Source of the DNA: Nymphaea colorata | Lineage: Eukaryota > Streptophyta > Magnoliopsida > Nymphaeales > Nymphaeaceae | Direction of reading: 5' to 3' | DNA length: 64,000 nucleotides | NCBI RefSeq assembly: GCF_008831285.2 | Contig: NC_045138.2 | Coordinates: 33,079,934-33,143,933, forward strand | In this document: positions 46,576 to 59,387 of the stretch, one piece after another | Position numbering within the stretch: the stretch's first letter is position 1 | How the letters are laid out: every line of letters starts with the position of its first letter | Position numbers and translations under genes: made by a program | Notes under the pieces: model-generated | Database searches by the model: none | Told to the model about the DNA's origin: nothing | The model's input: the letters and a program-made list of their open reading frames with translations, nothing else

Positions 46576-46871
46576 TTAAATTGGAAGGCTACGTACCAGA
46601 CAGAACTCAAGTGCTGTTTGATATTGATGAGGAGGACAAGGGAGAAGCGCTGTCTCAGCATAGTGAGAAGCTTGCTATTGCGTTCGGCTTGCTGAACACA
46701 AGCTCTGATACTGTCATTCGGGTCGTGAAGAATCTCAGGGTCTGCAAGGATTGTCATGATGTGTCTAAGTTTATCTCGAAAGTTTATAAACGAGAAAATT
46801 GTTGACTCAGAGACACAACACGATTTCACCGGTTCCAAGGGGCCACTTGCTCTTGCAACGATTACTGGTAG
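46557..46871 (+). pseudogene. Disrupted DYW deaminase domain of the same PPR gene
   Basis: Directly overlapping the end of the PPR frame, and in a different frame, is a nearly complete DYW domain. GYVPDRTQVLFDIDEEDKGE is followed by the zinc-binding HSEKLAIAFGLL, then by KNLRVCKDCHDVSKFISKVY with its CxxCH-type cysteines. This frame is then cut by a TGA at 46803-46805. Reading straight on past that stop in the same frame gives TCSCNDYW and a TAG at 46869-46871. So two lesions separate the parent gene from an intact DYW protein: one frameshift at about 46560-46575 and one nonsense codon. The zinc ligands and the active-site Glu of HSE are kept, so decay is recent, or one or both lesions are sequence errors. 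Confidence 0.85.
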
Positions 46872-49800
46872 CGATTTCCTCCAAAATTTTTATGCCTGTA
46901 AATTATTATGATCATTTTTTTTTTTGAATTTTTTAATTCCATACACGACCAATTGTTCTATATCATGCCCCGTTATTTCCACTTCCTTTCTACGCATTAT
47001 TTGACTTTGATTGAAGAAGTGGCCGTCAACATATTTCAAGCGATCTCACATGTCACTTAACACATGCAACCCACCTACATGGATCTTCTATCAGTATTTA
47101 TATATATGTAGCGAAGCTTCGTTAAAGTTGTATTGGGCACATCACTCCGGTTCTTAGTTCAAATTACTGAAGGAGAACATACTTAACTATGCTGCTTATG
47201 GGTCACGCCTAGTAGCCAAGATTGTGCATCTGGAGCTCAATAGAGATAGCTCTTGGGGATCCAGGAGATGTTCAGGCCCAAGGTAATCCAGTTGGTAAGC
47301 CAAAAAGTTAATGTTTCTGAATAGCTGTTGCAGATGAAACATGAAGCGTTGGCTTCTCATTTAACCGTTTTATTTCCCCATAAGGAAGAATGTTCGTCGA
47401 GAGGCCTATCCAAATAGCTAATGAAAAGTTTAAAAGCCAGACTAACACGTAAAACGAATACCTTCTCATGATGCTATGGCTGATGTGAATTTTCTTGGGC
47501 CTTTACTTCAAAATTTCTAAGAATGACACACTTTAAGAAAGACGCCATGTTCAAACAAGGGCCTCTTTATGGCTGATGTGAATTTTCTTTATTGCAACTC
47601 GCTTAGAACAAAAAGGAAAAAATTATGAGGCTTCTATTTACTTGGATCTATTGACAGATATAGCATCACGAAGAGCAAAACGGAAAGGAGAGGTTCATTT
47701 ACCTAGCGGTCAAAATTAAAGAAAATTCTGTGATGTTCAATATGAATAAAGTTCCAAGGAAAATTTCCTAAATCCTAATAAATTCACCCCTTATGGTCCA
47801 ATTTCCTGAAAACAATGTACGATATTTATCAAACCGATTGCCTATGCTGATATTGACAACGTATGAAACCATAAGAGTTGAATTCTGGGTTTAATGGTTG
47901 AGGTTCTGACCCCATCTTCTGGCGCTAGATCGACCGACTAAAATTATGCAAGCAAAGCTTATAGATCTCCTTGCCAAAGTAACAAAGCAAAGGCTAGGAT
48001 TACGCTTTATATCTGATCGAGTAGATCGATATAAAATTGGCTCATTTGTATCATCCGGTGATTCAAGAGAGAAGTATTCAGAGATATCTCTCCTGTTTTT
48101 CAACATTCATGAATTACTGAATTGTACATACACGAATTACTGAGACACTCATGAAAACCAGGAAGTCGATCAATGCAAGGAAGTGTATCATGACTTGAGG
48201 CTAACGAGAACTAGCATATATGCCCAAGTTTTTTTATCATTATGAAATACTCGCATGTAAATAACGAGAGGCCCAGGGCACTCGATGCCTCTGATACTTC
48301 AATTTACCCCAAGTTCCTTTAGATAAATCCAATTTATTTACTTTAGTTGAGTTTTCTTAGTAATTTAATGCCGGTATTGGATGTTATTTGAGACTGTATT
48401 ACTGAGCCTTTTGGAAGACAACACTCTCAGAAATCTCCCTAATTTTCAACGTCCAGTTATTATTGGAAAAGACTTCAATTGATTTGCCAAAAAGAAGAAA
48501 GATGCAACCACGTTACCTTATTGGGAGACCTTGTTCAACTTTGGTATCAAAAATTTTATTTTCTTCGACCTTTGCGTTTTAAAAGGCCATTTAATTTTTG
48601 TTTTTAGAACACCAAAAACAAGACGTCCTGTTGCAAGCATCTTAAGAACAGGATGAACAAAGACGTCTCAACAGCAGCTGCATTTTCTGTCTTGGTTCTG
48701 ACTTGCTTTAGAGTTTAGGTAGATTCACAGTATATTTTTTTAACTTGAGTGTCATGCTTGATATTATTTGCAGCAAAAAAAAAGAAAAAAAAGGTAACAC
48801 CAGATCCGAACAGTGACCATGAGATTCAGACTCCCGATTTGTAAAATATATATTGGCGCTTACATTGTTCTTGTGGTTCTATCGTCTTCATCCTCATAAT
48901 TGACGGAGACACATGTGGCCTTTTGTGGGCAATTTCCCACATATCGCTCACTTGCTTATTCATGCCGCATAGTCATATATATTACTATACCTCAGCCATT
49001 GATGTCTGATTTTCAGTCAAAAAAGTTCTAGCTCCGTCACTAAAAGCGCAAAATAGTGTCATGTGGATGTCGAAATGCGGACAGGCAAACTCCATGCGTC
49101 TCGCATTTGTGTCGGTGGTTGATCTGCTCTACGCGCAAGTGTCCTCTAAAGTGGACAGGGACAATGAGATCGGGCTTTTAACAAGAAAATTCCTCAAAAT
49201 TCAAGTAGTTTTTTTAGTTTAAGAAAAAGAACTTTTCATCAGAACAAGCCTCAGGAAACCCAGTCTTTATGTGCTTTTAGTTTTCTTGGAATCCCATCTA
49301 AAATTATTTATTATAATGGACACAGTGCTTGGGAACACAAGGCTACAAAGAGAGACAGACAAAAGAAGAAAGAAACAAAAACAAAAAGGGAGGAACAGAA
49401 GTACTGGAATTAGGGGCAAAGCAGGCGTTTGTATGTGCTGAAAGCCAAACAATTGGGTTCATCTTCCTTGCAGAATCCATGGTAAAGAAAGAAGAAGAGT
49501 CCAAACTCAAGGACTAGTGGGCACTTGGTTTTGTGTCTAAACCGACCACGGAAGGGAGACCCACACGTTTGCTCTTGGACAAAAAGGGCAACTGTGCTCG
49601 GGGTCACCTCACACATTTCCAACATTCAAAACAAAATTTTTTTAGTAACCCTAAGCTCTTTCCACATTTGTCTATATATATGTATATATATATGCATATT
49701 CTCAAAATATGCAGCCCTCAAGGGTACAAGTTCAAAAAATGATACAATTTTGATGTAAAAATCAGGAAAACGTGATATTGCATGTTTGATTTTTAGGTCT

Positions 49801-52800
49801 TACAACATAGAGTTTGGGACGATATAGAAGGCAACTGGTGGTGTGTTACGACATTACACTCGTGACTCGTGACGGTAGAATCCTCAATAATTTATATAAA
49901 ATGAAAAACTGCTTTAAAAGGAGGACAAAGAAGTCGAAAGAAGAGACCAAACTGACTTACGCTTATATATATTGGTTTTACTTTTTACGAACTTGCTAGT
50001 AAATGAGTGAGGTGGGGAACGTTTGGACGTCCCTTTGTCCTTTTTGACGTTGAAGGGTTTGGATTTTCAGGCGTTGCTGATAAGCTCAGGGTTTGTTTGC
50101 ATTCGAAGCTTTCATTTTCTCTGGGCCGCAGTTGTCTTGGACATGTCCAGTCCATAGTCCATATCATGTTCTCAATAGCAAAAGCTATTGTAGGTTATGA
50201 TCATTCACATAGGGACAGCTGACGGTGGCTAGTTACCACTTTTTTTTAACTGTTGATCTTTTTATTTAGCCTTCCAAAGGCCATCTTGTCAGCCATGGCT
50301 GCTTAATCTTTTTTTTTTTGTTCGTTTGTCACATCTTATTGCATTTACAGACATGAGAACGGCTAGGGAAACACCACCAAAAATAATTTACAAATGAGCG
50401 TGTCGATGAATTGATAATTATACATAACTACAAAAAATGTGGTCCTAGCGGTGTTGCACATTCTGGCTTTGTTTGATCCATTAGATTGTGTTGTTCAAAC
50501 GAGAAGGCCCAGATGCATACCAATTGGTTCAGGTTTCACGTGCTTGGTCTGAATTTTTAATGGCATTTTATGAACTCGCATCTTAGTTATGAAGGTCCGT
50601 ACTAAAACGGGGTCTCCGGCAGATTTCCGAACCGGAGATTAAGATGCTTATTGTTCTTGAAATTCATGAGTCTCTAGTTAGACGATGAGTCTGACATGAA
50701 ATCCGAACTTCTCAAGATTTCACATCATCTTGGACCTCAAATGAAATGTCTCCAGGCTGGAGCCCTTTGATAATAGGAACAATATGTAATTGTTCCATGA
50801 ACATGTTATAGAAAAACTGGGATGGATTCATAGAATCTGTTCTAACTCATGCAACAGTTACACGGAATCTGTTCTAATCCGCCCGCGTGGCTCCGCCATT
50901 AGGGCTTCATTGGACAGCAATTGGAATGTGATGGGCTGAAGTTCCATACAAACCTGTAACAGAGTAGAAATTAAGCTAAAGGTAAAAGCTTTAACATGGG
51001 TTTTCCAAATTAATAGAATCACTAATCTATTTGGTTTCAATCGCTTACAACTTCAAATCCTTTCTAAAGCTATTTGGCATCGCAGAGATTCCAAAAGAAG
51101 AGCATAGTGTCTTTAGGAGGCGATATTTCCAGAGTATCATCAGGTTACCCGACCTCAAAAGTTTGAATGGAGAAAGGGAAGGCAACTGATGCCCTAAGCG
51201 GACCAACAAGAGGACATAGCATCGCAGGATATGTCAAAGGGCAGCCATTCCAAGCAAGGGAACCTGTCCTGTGCCATCCACGTGAAAAAGAAGAGGGCAA
51301 GCAGACAAACTTTCTTCGTTCACAAATCACAGGTACTCCCTCTTTCGCATCGTCCTTTCAATGGGGATCCTCCTAATTCATCATTACGCTTTTCTATGCA
51401 CCTTTTTCTCTGCTGCCATTTACCATAACCGCTCTCAACAAGACAGATTGACGACATTTTCACGTAAAGGAAAAGGGAGAAAGAAAGAGCACCGGCAGGG
51501 TGAAGAAGACGAGAACTGGCGAAGGTTAAAAGGGAAGCCTCGGAAAGAGGCCCATGCTCACTAGCAGTTGAGGCTTTCCGCTTCAATCCTTGTGCATGAT
51601 TGTGATCTCCCCTTCCTTTTTCCCCTTTTTGGTTTTTCAACTCGCAACTTTTCTTTCATGATGAGATGAAAAGGAGCAACCCTAGTCGGAAATACCGCTG
51701 CTTTTCACTTGCATACCCGTAAAGCTCCCCTCGATTTCTCGTGGGTGCCAACTTTCTCGATCCCTCCGACTCTTAAAGGTCCTCACTCAAACACGATCCC
51801 GATTGCAGAAAATGGAACCTCAAAATGGTGGCTTAGTCACAAAAGGTGCCATCTTTATAGAACAGAATGGTGTATTTTATTTAGCATAACTGCAAATCTG
51901 CTAGGTAAGCACCATGTTTTCATATTAAAGAATGTTTCTGAATCCTTTTCTCTCACTAGAAAAAGCACCAGATATGCGGGGTGGCCCTATTTTCTCATCT
52001 GAATCCTAAAAAACTCCACTAGCGAGTTCTGTTTAAGAATTTGTTTCCCACCAAAGCTAGAAGTAGGTAATTAATCTACATGTAGATCTTTTTAGAAAAG
52101 GACTTTTGTTAAGTGGTTCAGTTCATGCTTAGTAGCCGAGAAATCACTAAAGCATTCTGCCATCTAGGGGAAAATAAACCGTATCCAAAAGAAGTTACGA
52201 AATACCGCAAGATTCAAGAATAATGAATTTTCTGGGCCTTTGTCTTAAACATTTGAACCTAAAAAGAATACCCAGATGCAAAAAAATGTGGGTAAACGAG
52301 TGGCGTATCTGCAAAATAAAACTTTCAATTTGGATTGCATGGCCAACAAAAATGAGCCATTGGGAAGCTCACTGAGCTCCTGGTTTATCTCAGATGAGCC
52401 ACGATGTTTTCCGGCGATCTTTTCACACCAAACAGGCGGAGCGCCATGCTGACGTCTCCTTGTGCTCCCTTGTCTTTATTGGAATGGAATAATGGGATAA
52501 TGCGAAAACTTTTACAATTCCAGATAATTATTGGGGGCGTATCGAGGATTTTCCCCTTTCTTTAATCCGATTATTATATTTGGCATTGAAAGAGATATTA
52601 AAAAGAAAGGAAAAGGGGAGACATGGACAATCAAATCTGCACCTGCCCCTCCTTTTCTTTCCTTTAATTTCTTTTTACTGCAATTTTTCACCCTTTTCAG
52701 CGTTTTTTTTTTTTTTTTTTAATTGTTGTGAATCTTAGCTTTTGTCCTCTTGGGATAGATACCTAACTCGAATGGCTTTTGGCCGTCCACTGACGACCTT

Positions 52801-54660
52801 ATCAATATTGCATATTCTAGAATCACGGACGCTCATTCTGACCCCCTTTCCTCTCGAAGGTTGAAGGAAGAAGGAAGAGAACTCCAACTATTGATGAAGA
52901 AAACACTTTCGTGGGGAAGCCACTATTTCATACTTATTATCCCTTTGATAATTTGGAAAGTTGATGCTCATGAGATTCGAACCAAAGATCGACTGACTGG
53001 TTACTGGCCTCTAACTCTAACTCAAGGACAAGTATCATGGAATTTAAAGAGGTAATTTTTTTGCTGCATAAAAAGTTAAACCAGCGCTGAAAGCGATTGT
53101 TTTCTTCTGTTCCCCAAAACAAAAAATAAAAAAGGGTCACAGAGGGGACAGCTATTTTCATATGAAAATGCCATGTTTTCTCTGCCACAAAGGAAAAAAA
53201 AAAAAGAAAAAGAAAGAAAATGCGGGGCCATCTCTTTTCTCTGGCAGAAGAACCATTCCATATGATAAGAAAAGGTTTCGCTATTGGGACAGCCGGGAAA
53301 AACTGTTCCTCGGCTCTCAAGAGAAAGAGAATTGCAGGTTTTGGTGTTTGCTTCCCATGAAATTAAGGGAGATTCGGCCTCCTGGCCTGGAACAAGTTGG
53401 TCCCATGTCTGGTCCTCCGTACATGACTCTGCAGGAGGATGGGCGAAGAAAATGGTTTGAACCAAATCCATTTCCAACCCTTCGCATCAATCAATAAAGA
53501 ATGCTCCAAACAGAACTACTGTACCAACATTGGAAACCCGATTTCCTCAACTCCTTTCACATGTTCCTCCAATTATCAATACGGGAAGCACGGCGGCCCA
53601 TGATCCACTTTTTTGTTATCAGATCCACTTTAAACAGGTCTGGATTCGGGTCGGTAATGGGACATCCCTACTGAAATATCTTAAATAAAGTGTTAATGGT
53701 CGGATATAACACCTCATTTTATCTATATATATATATATATATATATAAAATAGCCATGTAATAAGAAGCCATGTCTCAGTTGGAGGTTTGACCAAAACCA
53801 AAACTGATGGATTTAAAGGCCTGATAAAATGCACTACGGACTGGGCTGCAGAGACTGGTGGCAGTCTGGTCATCAGACGCTCAGGTTGATCCCTGAAACA
53901 AAGGCAAGAAAATTTACGTCTAGAGGGCCACCATTTAACCAATATTCCCCAAGAGAGACCGACATTTTAACAGTAGACTTGAAATTCATTTCCGCGATCC
54001 AAATCCAAGTCTGGATCCAACTTCCATAAAAAAGTGGACCCAAACCAAATGTGAAAGGTTTACATCCCTAATATTCTCTCGGCCATGGTTTCTAATGTTA
54101 CATAACGGAATAATAGTGGTGGTGATTGCGAGAGAAGGGGTTAATTCAGACCAAGGTTTAAATAATAATGCCGACTGCCTTTTACGTGATTTGAATGGGT
54201 CCCAGTGGTATATCCAATTCAAATACTGTCAGTTCAGGCTGGGATCGGACCCACTTTACAACTCCAATAACTCAAAAGCAGCGAGGCTTGCTTCAATACT
54301 TCAACATCCAAACAGGATCTACAAAAGCGGATTTTCACATGGTGGACCCGGCCCCGGCAGCAACTGCAACTGCAGCCCAAAGAAAACTAATACTTTTGGA
54401 TCTACTGATACTTTTCGATCCAAACAATCTCAAGACGATACAATAAACATGGCAATAACCAATCCGTGATTTTTCGAAATGCGGTTATATTGTTACCGCA
54501 GTTGCAGGATTTTTTGAAAACCTAAACTAAATTTACAATAAAAAAAATGCACTGTTATATTATCCTGAATATCGATGTGACAAGGCATGTTTGATTTCTT
54601 TAAACGTGCACACTTTGTTATATAAGCAAAAAAATTTCAGAGGAAAGCGAAAATTCTCAG
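46872..54660. other. Long intergenic stretch, no supported gene
   Basis: AT-rich spacer with simple repeats (TA-rich at 49670-49695 and 53724-53747). Short related segments occur at 47481-47525, 47570-47590 and 52223-52270 (GTGAATTTTCT-GGGCCTTT). Overlapping frames up to 133 codons at 53.0-53.5 kb occur on both strands without family motifs. Confidence 0.5.
53724..53747 (+). repeat. (TA)n microsatellite
   Basis: Twelve uninterrupted TA dinucleotides. Confidence 0.9.
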
Positions 54661-54667
54661 AGCTTAC

Positions 54668-54838
54668 AAAATCTTCTCCGATTCTCGCAGATGCAGGAAC
54701 CGTGAATCGTCCAAGACGATGGGGCGAGATAAGCATCTTGCCGGCTGCTGGGTGCTGCTGCACTAGTGCAGCCCCATTCATGGCGCCGAGCGTCCGGCAG
54801 AGAAAGGAATCGCCGCTTTCGGCCTTGCAGTTTTGCAT
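54668..54838 (-). CDS. Doubtful exon-like segment, 57 codons
   Basis: A GC-rich island in AT-rich surroundings, open on the minus strand from an ATG at 54838 (MQNCKAESGDSFLCRTLGAM) to a good splice donor, GATTTT|GTAAGC, after 54668. The base composition shift and donor suggest a coding exon or a captured gene fragment. I do not recognise the peptide and could not find a convincing partner exon; a possible acceptor is GGGCTGCAG near 54375. The plus strand of the island is also open, so strand is uncertain. Confidence 0.2.
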
Positions 54839-55648
54839 CGAGCTCGTGACAAATTGATTCGATTCATGGGCTCTATGCATAAATCTGTGTTTAATTTGTT
54901 TTCTATATATTTTAATTATTTTTGCTACCTGCAATAGTGTTTTTGCTGATTTATAGTGGACTGAACTGAACATTCCAATTGCAGATTAAATATTATGTAA
55001 AAGAATGGCAGAATGTTTTATAGCTTCTGACACGAGAATTTCAGTTCACACTGATATTTCCGAATAGCCTTTTTTGTCACCGCTTAGTAATAAAAGAGAA
55101 CAGGAAAAACGATGAATTTTTGGGCGTAGCACAGTAGAGTTCAAGTTGAATTCGTTGGTAATTGTTTGGTGGGCTTTTGCGCAGTACGTACGTAGTCCAT
55201 GGCCAATTTGAAAGGCCAAGCACGAGGGCTTCGTCTCCACCACGCTCTCTGGACAATGTCGTCGTCTTCCTCTGGGATTTTGGTTTTTTATCCTCTTCTG
55301 TTCTCACTGGCATTGATTTTGAAACTGTGGATTCTGGAATTCTTTATTCGTCCTCAACCAAGACAGCCATTGTTTTTTCTTCTAAAAGATGGGTCCATGA
55401 CCATCTAGACTTTGCTATAACAGTTCGTTGAAAAACGAGCATATAGGATTTCACACAAGAACAGTGATTTTTTTCACAGCTTACGTGAAATGCAGAAGAA
55501 TTTTGGACACGGCAAGTTCCTGTTCCGTTTTAGACTTATATGACGTGAAATCATGTGCCCCACCCCCACCTTCTACAGTCCATATCACCCGTGAATTTTA
55601 CGTTATTTTCAGTCTGTACTGCTATGATGATTATGATAAACAACGAAA

Positions 55649-55875
55649 AAGCTAGTCAGCATCTGTTGCAGTATGTTACGAACTGCAGCTTGAAATTTCC
55701 AAAAGTTGACGGAAATCGAAATGTTTAAACTGGAGAATTTCATCACCTAAAATCTCGCGATGTTTTGGACTGTCGATCGAGTTCTCACTCCTTATTAAGT
55801 CTTATCGATCCAAAGTAACCATTCAAATAGCAAATTCGTAACATACTGCAATATTGTTCAGATGCTGACTAGCTT
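55649..55875. repeat. Inverted-repeat element, 227 bp (MITE-like)
   Basis: The left arm begins AAGCTAGTCAGCATCTG and continues TTGCAGTATGTTACGAA (to about 55682). The right arm (about 55834-55875) is its reverse complement, with seven extra bases between the two blocks. The middle of about 150 bases is unrelated. No clear target duplication was found, so the superfamily is open. It could fold into a long stem when transcribed. Confidence 0.7.
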
Positions 55876-55899
55876 CAATGATCTTGACTGAGATAAGTT

Positions 55900-57761
55900 G
55901 CAATTATCCTATTATTTTACTTATTTATTTTCAATGATCTTGGGTCAGACTCGAGCCGTTATGTCCAAATTCACATGAGAACGCTGCACCCCAACGTGAA
56001 AAGCGATAAAATAAAAAATTAAAAAAAAAAGAATACGCGCAATGGTTGGGACAAACTACAAGAAGGAAGGAAGAAGAGGAGGTCAAAAATAAAATAAAAC
56101 GAATAAATAAATGATTATAAAATTAGCAAAAAATAAAGAAGTGAAAAAAAAATTAAGATTATAAAAAGAAAAGGTATATTTGTACGTGTAGCAGAGGGAG
56201 ATCACATGCGTTTGCGCCCCAAAACGGGTCGCGAGGGAATGAGATTAGGAGGAGGCGAACAGGAGAAAGGACGGCGGCAGAAGGCAACAAAAACCTGCCC
56301 AGCCTTTCTCGCACGACCCGCGGTCCTCCTCATTTTTTATCGAGAAAAAAAAAGGAGGCTTCTCTCTCTCTCTCTCTGCGTAGGAATCTGTTGAATTATC
56401 GCTGTCATTCGTCGTGTCTCTCTTTTTTCTAGCTCGGGTGAATCGGCACAGGAGGAGAACGAGAACGAGAACGAGGAGGAGGAGGCAGAGAGAGAGGTGA
56501 GAAGAGGGAAGGCTCCTGCTACAACTTTTGGTGGCAGGTAATAGCCGGGACGATGGTGATGATGGTGTTTTCTGTCCAGTGTCTGACTCTTACTCCAGCA
56601 AGATAGCGGCCGAGTTCGCGATTTTCTCGGCTTTTCGCTCTGTCCGCGACGCCACCCATCCCCTACAGCCCTCGCTAGCGACGAACAATTTCTGTTCTTT
56701 TTCTCTCTGCGTCCTTCTGCAGTCTTCCGGCCGCGGATCTCCTTTTCAATTGGGTATCCCTCTCGCGTGACCGTTTCACGTCAACGGCCAGTCGTCGGAA
56801 GTCTCCGGGGGCCGGGGCTTTTTGCTCTCCCTCTCTCTCTCTTTCGCTTGCAGAGCGGGGAGAAAAAGGCGTTTTTTTCTGCCTTTCTGGGAACCTATTT
56901 TCGTGCTGTGGACCAATGTGACGCGGCTTCCCTCGTTAACCCGAGAGCTCTGAGTAAGGGCTCCTGCTCCAAATGTTTCGTATTCCTTTTGGAATTCCGG
57001 CAGGTTCGCCGGCCGTTCCTTACTGTCCTGCATTTCATCTCATCTTAGCGAGCGGCATTTTCTCTGTCCTGCTCTTTCTCGAGAGTCCCCTGGCAAGAGT
57101 TTGCACCAGAGGAACATTTCCCAGCTGCGCATTCGTTTGTCGTGCCCTTCTGCGCCAGTTTTTACGTGCAAACTTAGTCCAAGAGTTGTCATGCTTGTAA
57201 TTCCTGAAGTTTTGCTTATTTTTTCCGTGAAAATTTTGCAGGCATTGTGTCGTTCTCGACGTCGTGTGGCCTCTCTGGCCATCCCTCTGGAGCCCTTCCG
57301 TGAAAGAGAAATTTTAGCTCTTACAGAGTTTGCTTCTCGAGATTCTGCAACATCGGATATTTTCTTCAGAGAAATTGCCAAGAGCAGGCGCTCAAGTCAC
57401 GTCGAGTCTTCGACAAGTTCTGATCAGAGGGCACACAGACGAAGGCTTGATTTTTTCACGTTTTCCAGACGAGATGGTAAAATCCTCCTGAAGAAGAAGA
57501 AAAAGAAGAGAGGAAACGAAGGACGTCTCTTCCTCGTCACACTCTCCTCGCCTTCCACCGTCTTATTGAATAAGAAGAGATCTCCTTCACGAAGCAGAAC
57601 CTGAGGACGTGTCCTCTTCCACTCGCTCGCTCACGTCTTTCTCGTGCGGGACAGAACAGAGCAAAGCAGAAACTGAACTTCTTCAACACTACCGATTTAG
57701 TTAGCCCTTTCATTCCGCTCTTTCTCCGAGTTCTTTCCTACCTGCCAGAATCCAACCACCC
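55900..57761 (+). other. Promoter and CT-rich leader region of the GPI-anchored protein gene
   Basis: From about 56200 the sequence becomes GC- and CT-rich, with a (CT)n run at 56360-56377 and purine-rich GAGGAGG stretches, typical of plant leaders. No frame here matches a family; the longest, 57101-57604, is low-complexity near its end. The true transcription start and any leader intron cannot be placed from sequence alone. Confidence 0.4.
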
Positions 57762-59387
57762 ATGAATCCCCTCCCGTTCATTGCGGCTCTCCTTCTGGCG
57801 TCTCTCGTTCTCGGCGACTCTGCCAAGGACAAGGGCTCATCGTCGGACCCGATGAACCCCGGCGAGTCGCCGGGAACCGTCCCGGCATTCCCGGTCCAGT
57901 CAGAGGCGCAGTTGTGCCGGCTGGACCTTTCGGACGAGCTGTTCGGCGGGGTGAAGGAGGCGTGCGGGCAGGTGCTGGACAGGAGTCGGTGCTGCCCTGT
58001 TCTGGCAGCTTGGCTCTTCGCTGCTCACGCCCGCTCGGCGCTCCAGCCGGCTGGACCGGTCTCGTCGGAGCTGCCCGCGATGCCCGACGACTCGCAGAAG
58101 TGTGTCAGTTCGCTGCAGGCGTCTCTGCAGAGCCGAGACATCTCGCTGGCCCAGCCCAACGCCACCTGCGACACGGTACTCTGCTTCTGCGGCATCCGGC
58201 TCCACCAGATCGGCTCGCTCAGCTGCCCGGCCGCGTTCAACGTCACCAACTCCTCGCGGTCCGCCGTCCCCACGCCGGCGGTCCGCGCTCTCGAGTCCAG
58301 CTGCCGGAACGCCTCCTACTCTGGCTGCACCCGCTGCCTGACCGCCCTCCAGAAGGTATGTGGCCCACCGCACCGTTCATGAGTCCTGCTTCTTCCGTTC
58401 AATCCTGTCATCGTTGTTTCCATTTTTTTTATTTCATTTTTCTTCCTTCTTTATTTGGGGAAATCTGGTGGTCTGAGTCGAATCAACCCGTCCTTCGTTG
58501 TCCTTTTCTTTTGGCACCTTGGTTAGTCTTTTGATGCACAATACTTATCCAGAAATTCTGAGATATCTCAGATTCTCAGTTGTTTTCTGGACAATTTGAA
58601 GACAAATGCATTCCAAACTACCAATGGTACTGGAGAATTGGCACTGGTTTTTTGCGCAAAGGAGTGTGAGAAAAATGGCGTTTCTTTCTTCTGCTAGGAA
58701 AAGTTTCTTTTGTTTTTTCAAAAGGTTTACCAAACTAAATTTCCAGGTAAACCCAGACTCCTTGAACCCATACGCTCTTCCTTTTTCATTTCAATGTAAC
58801 TAAGAGAGCAATTCCCAGTTCCATGATTGGGGTCTGCAAGATTTCTCTGTCCCAAATGCTGCTCTGAATCTGAACAAGTTTCGCTTTCTAGGACAAGTTT
58901 GTGCATGCAAAGCACAAGAAGTACCTGATCCAACTTGAACTTTAACTCCCACTGTGACACTGTCTTGTCTTATTTGGATCTGATGTTGGTTTCCCAAACT
59001 CAGCTCAGTTTAATTACCGCCGTGGTTGTTGGCCTGATGCAGCTTAAGGAGGGAGAGAACTACACCAAGGATGGCAATGACCGGGCGAGCAAGATGTTCA
59101 GCAGGGACTGCCAGCTGATGAGCCTGACTTGGCTTCTGGCCAAAAACAAGACGGCCTACATTCCGACCGTGTCCGCCGTTCTCCGGGCAGTCATGTACAG
59201 CACGCATCCTCACCAGTCGAAGTGCAGCCCGGACCAAGAGAACATGCCTCTCGCCGTCGACTCGCTCCAATTCCTCAAGCCGGAATCGTCCGCCGCCATG
59301 AGTTCGCCCAAACCAGTGATGGCCCTCCTCTTGCATCTCTTCCCTCTTGTGTTTCTTGCCTTGGATCGGGTCGTGTGGATCTTTTAG
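57762..59387 (+). CDS. SPARK-domain GPI-anchored protein, At4g28100-like, 312 aa
   Basis: A secreted protein predicted to sit on the outer face of the plasma membrane through a GPI anchor; the biochemical role of this plant family is not established. Two exons, 57762-58355 (198 codons, donor AAG|GTATGT) and 59043-59387 (acceptor GATGCAG), join in phase 0. Residues 1-20 form a signal peptide with hydrophobic core FIAALLLASLVL. The ectodomain is rich in conserved Cys (ACGQVLDRSRCCPVLAAWLF, CDTVLCFCGIRL, CRNASYSGCTRCLTALQK), the pattern of the SPARK domain. Several N-glycosylation sequons are visible (NAT, NVT, NSS, NAS, NYT, NKT). The end is a hydrophobic tail (VMALLLHLFPLVFLALDRVV) after a small-residue SSAAMSS region, as in GPI-attachment signals. 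Length is close to Arabidopsis At4g28100 (about 300 aa). Exon 1 is strongly GC-biased compared with the spacer. Confidence 0.88.

Noticed and set aside
52960-53000. GATTCGAACC word resembling a tRNA T-loop
   Set aside because: No acceptor stem, D-loop or anticodon arm can be placed around it.
57101-57604. 167-codon plus-strand frame in the leader region
   Set aside because: No family resemblance; it ends in a Lys-rich low-complexity stretch, and the position fits a leader.
57900-58534. Long frames of 157-206 codons overlapping the GPI-protein exon on both strands
   Set aside because: They are by-products of the strong GC bias of that exon; the SPARK-domain frame has the signal peptide, Cys pattern and splice site.
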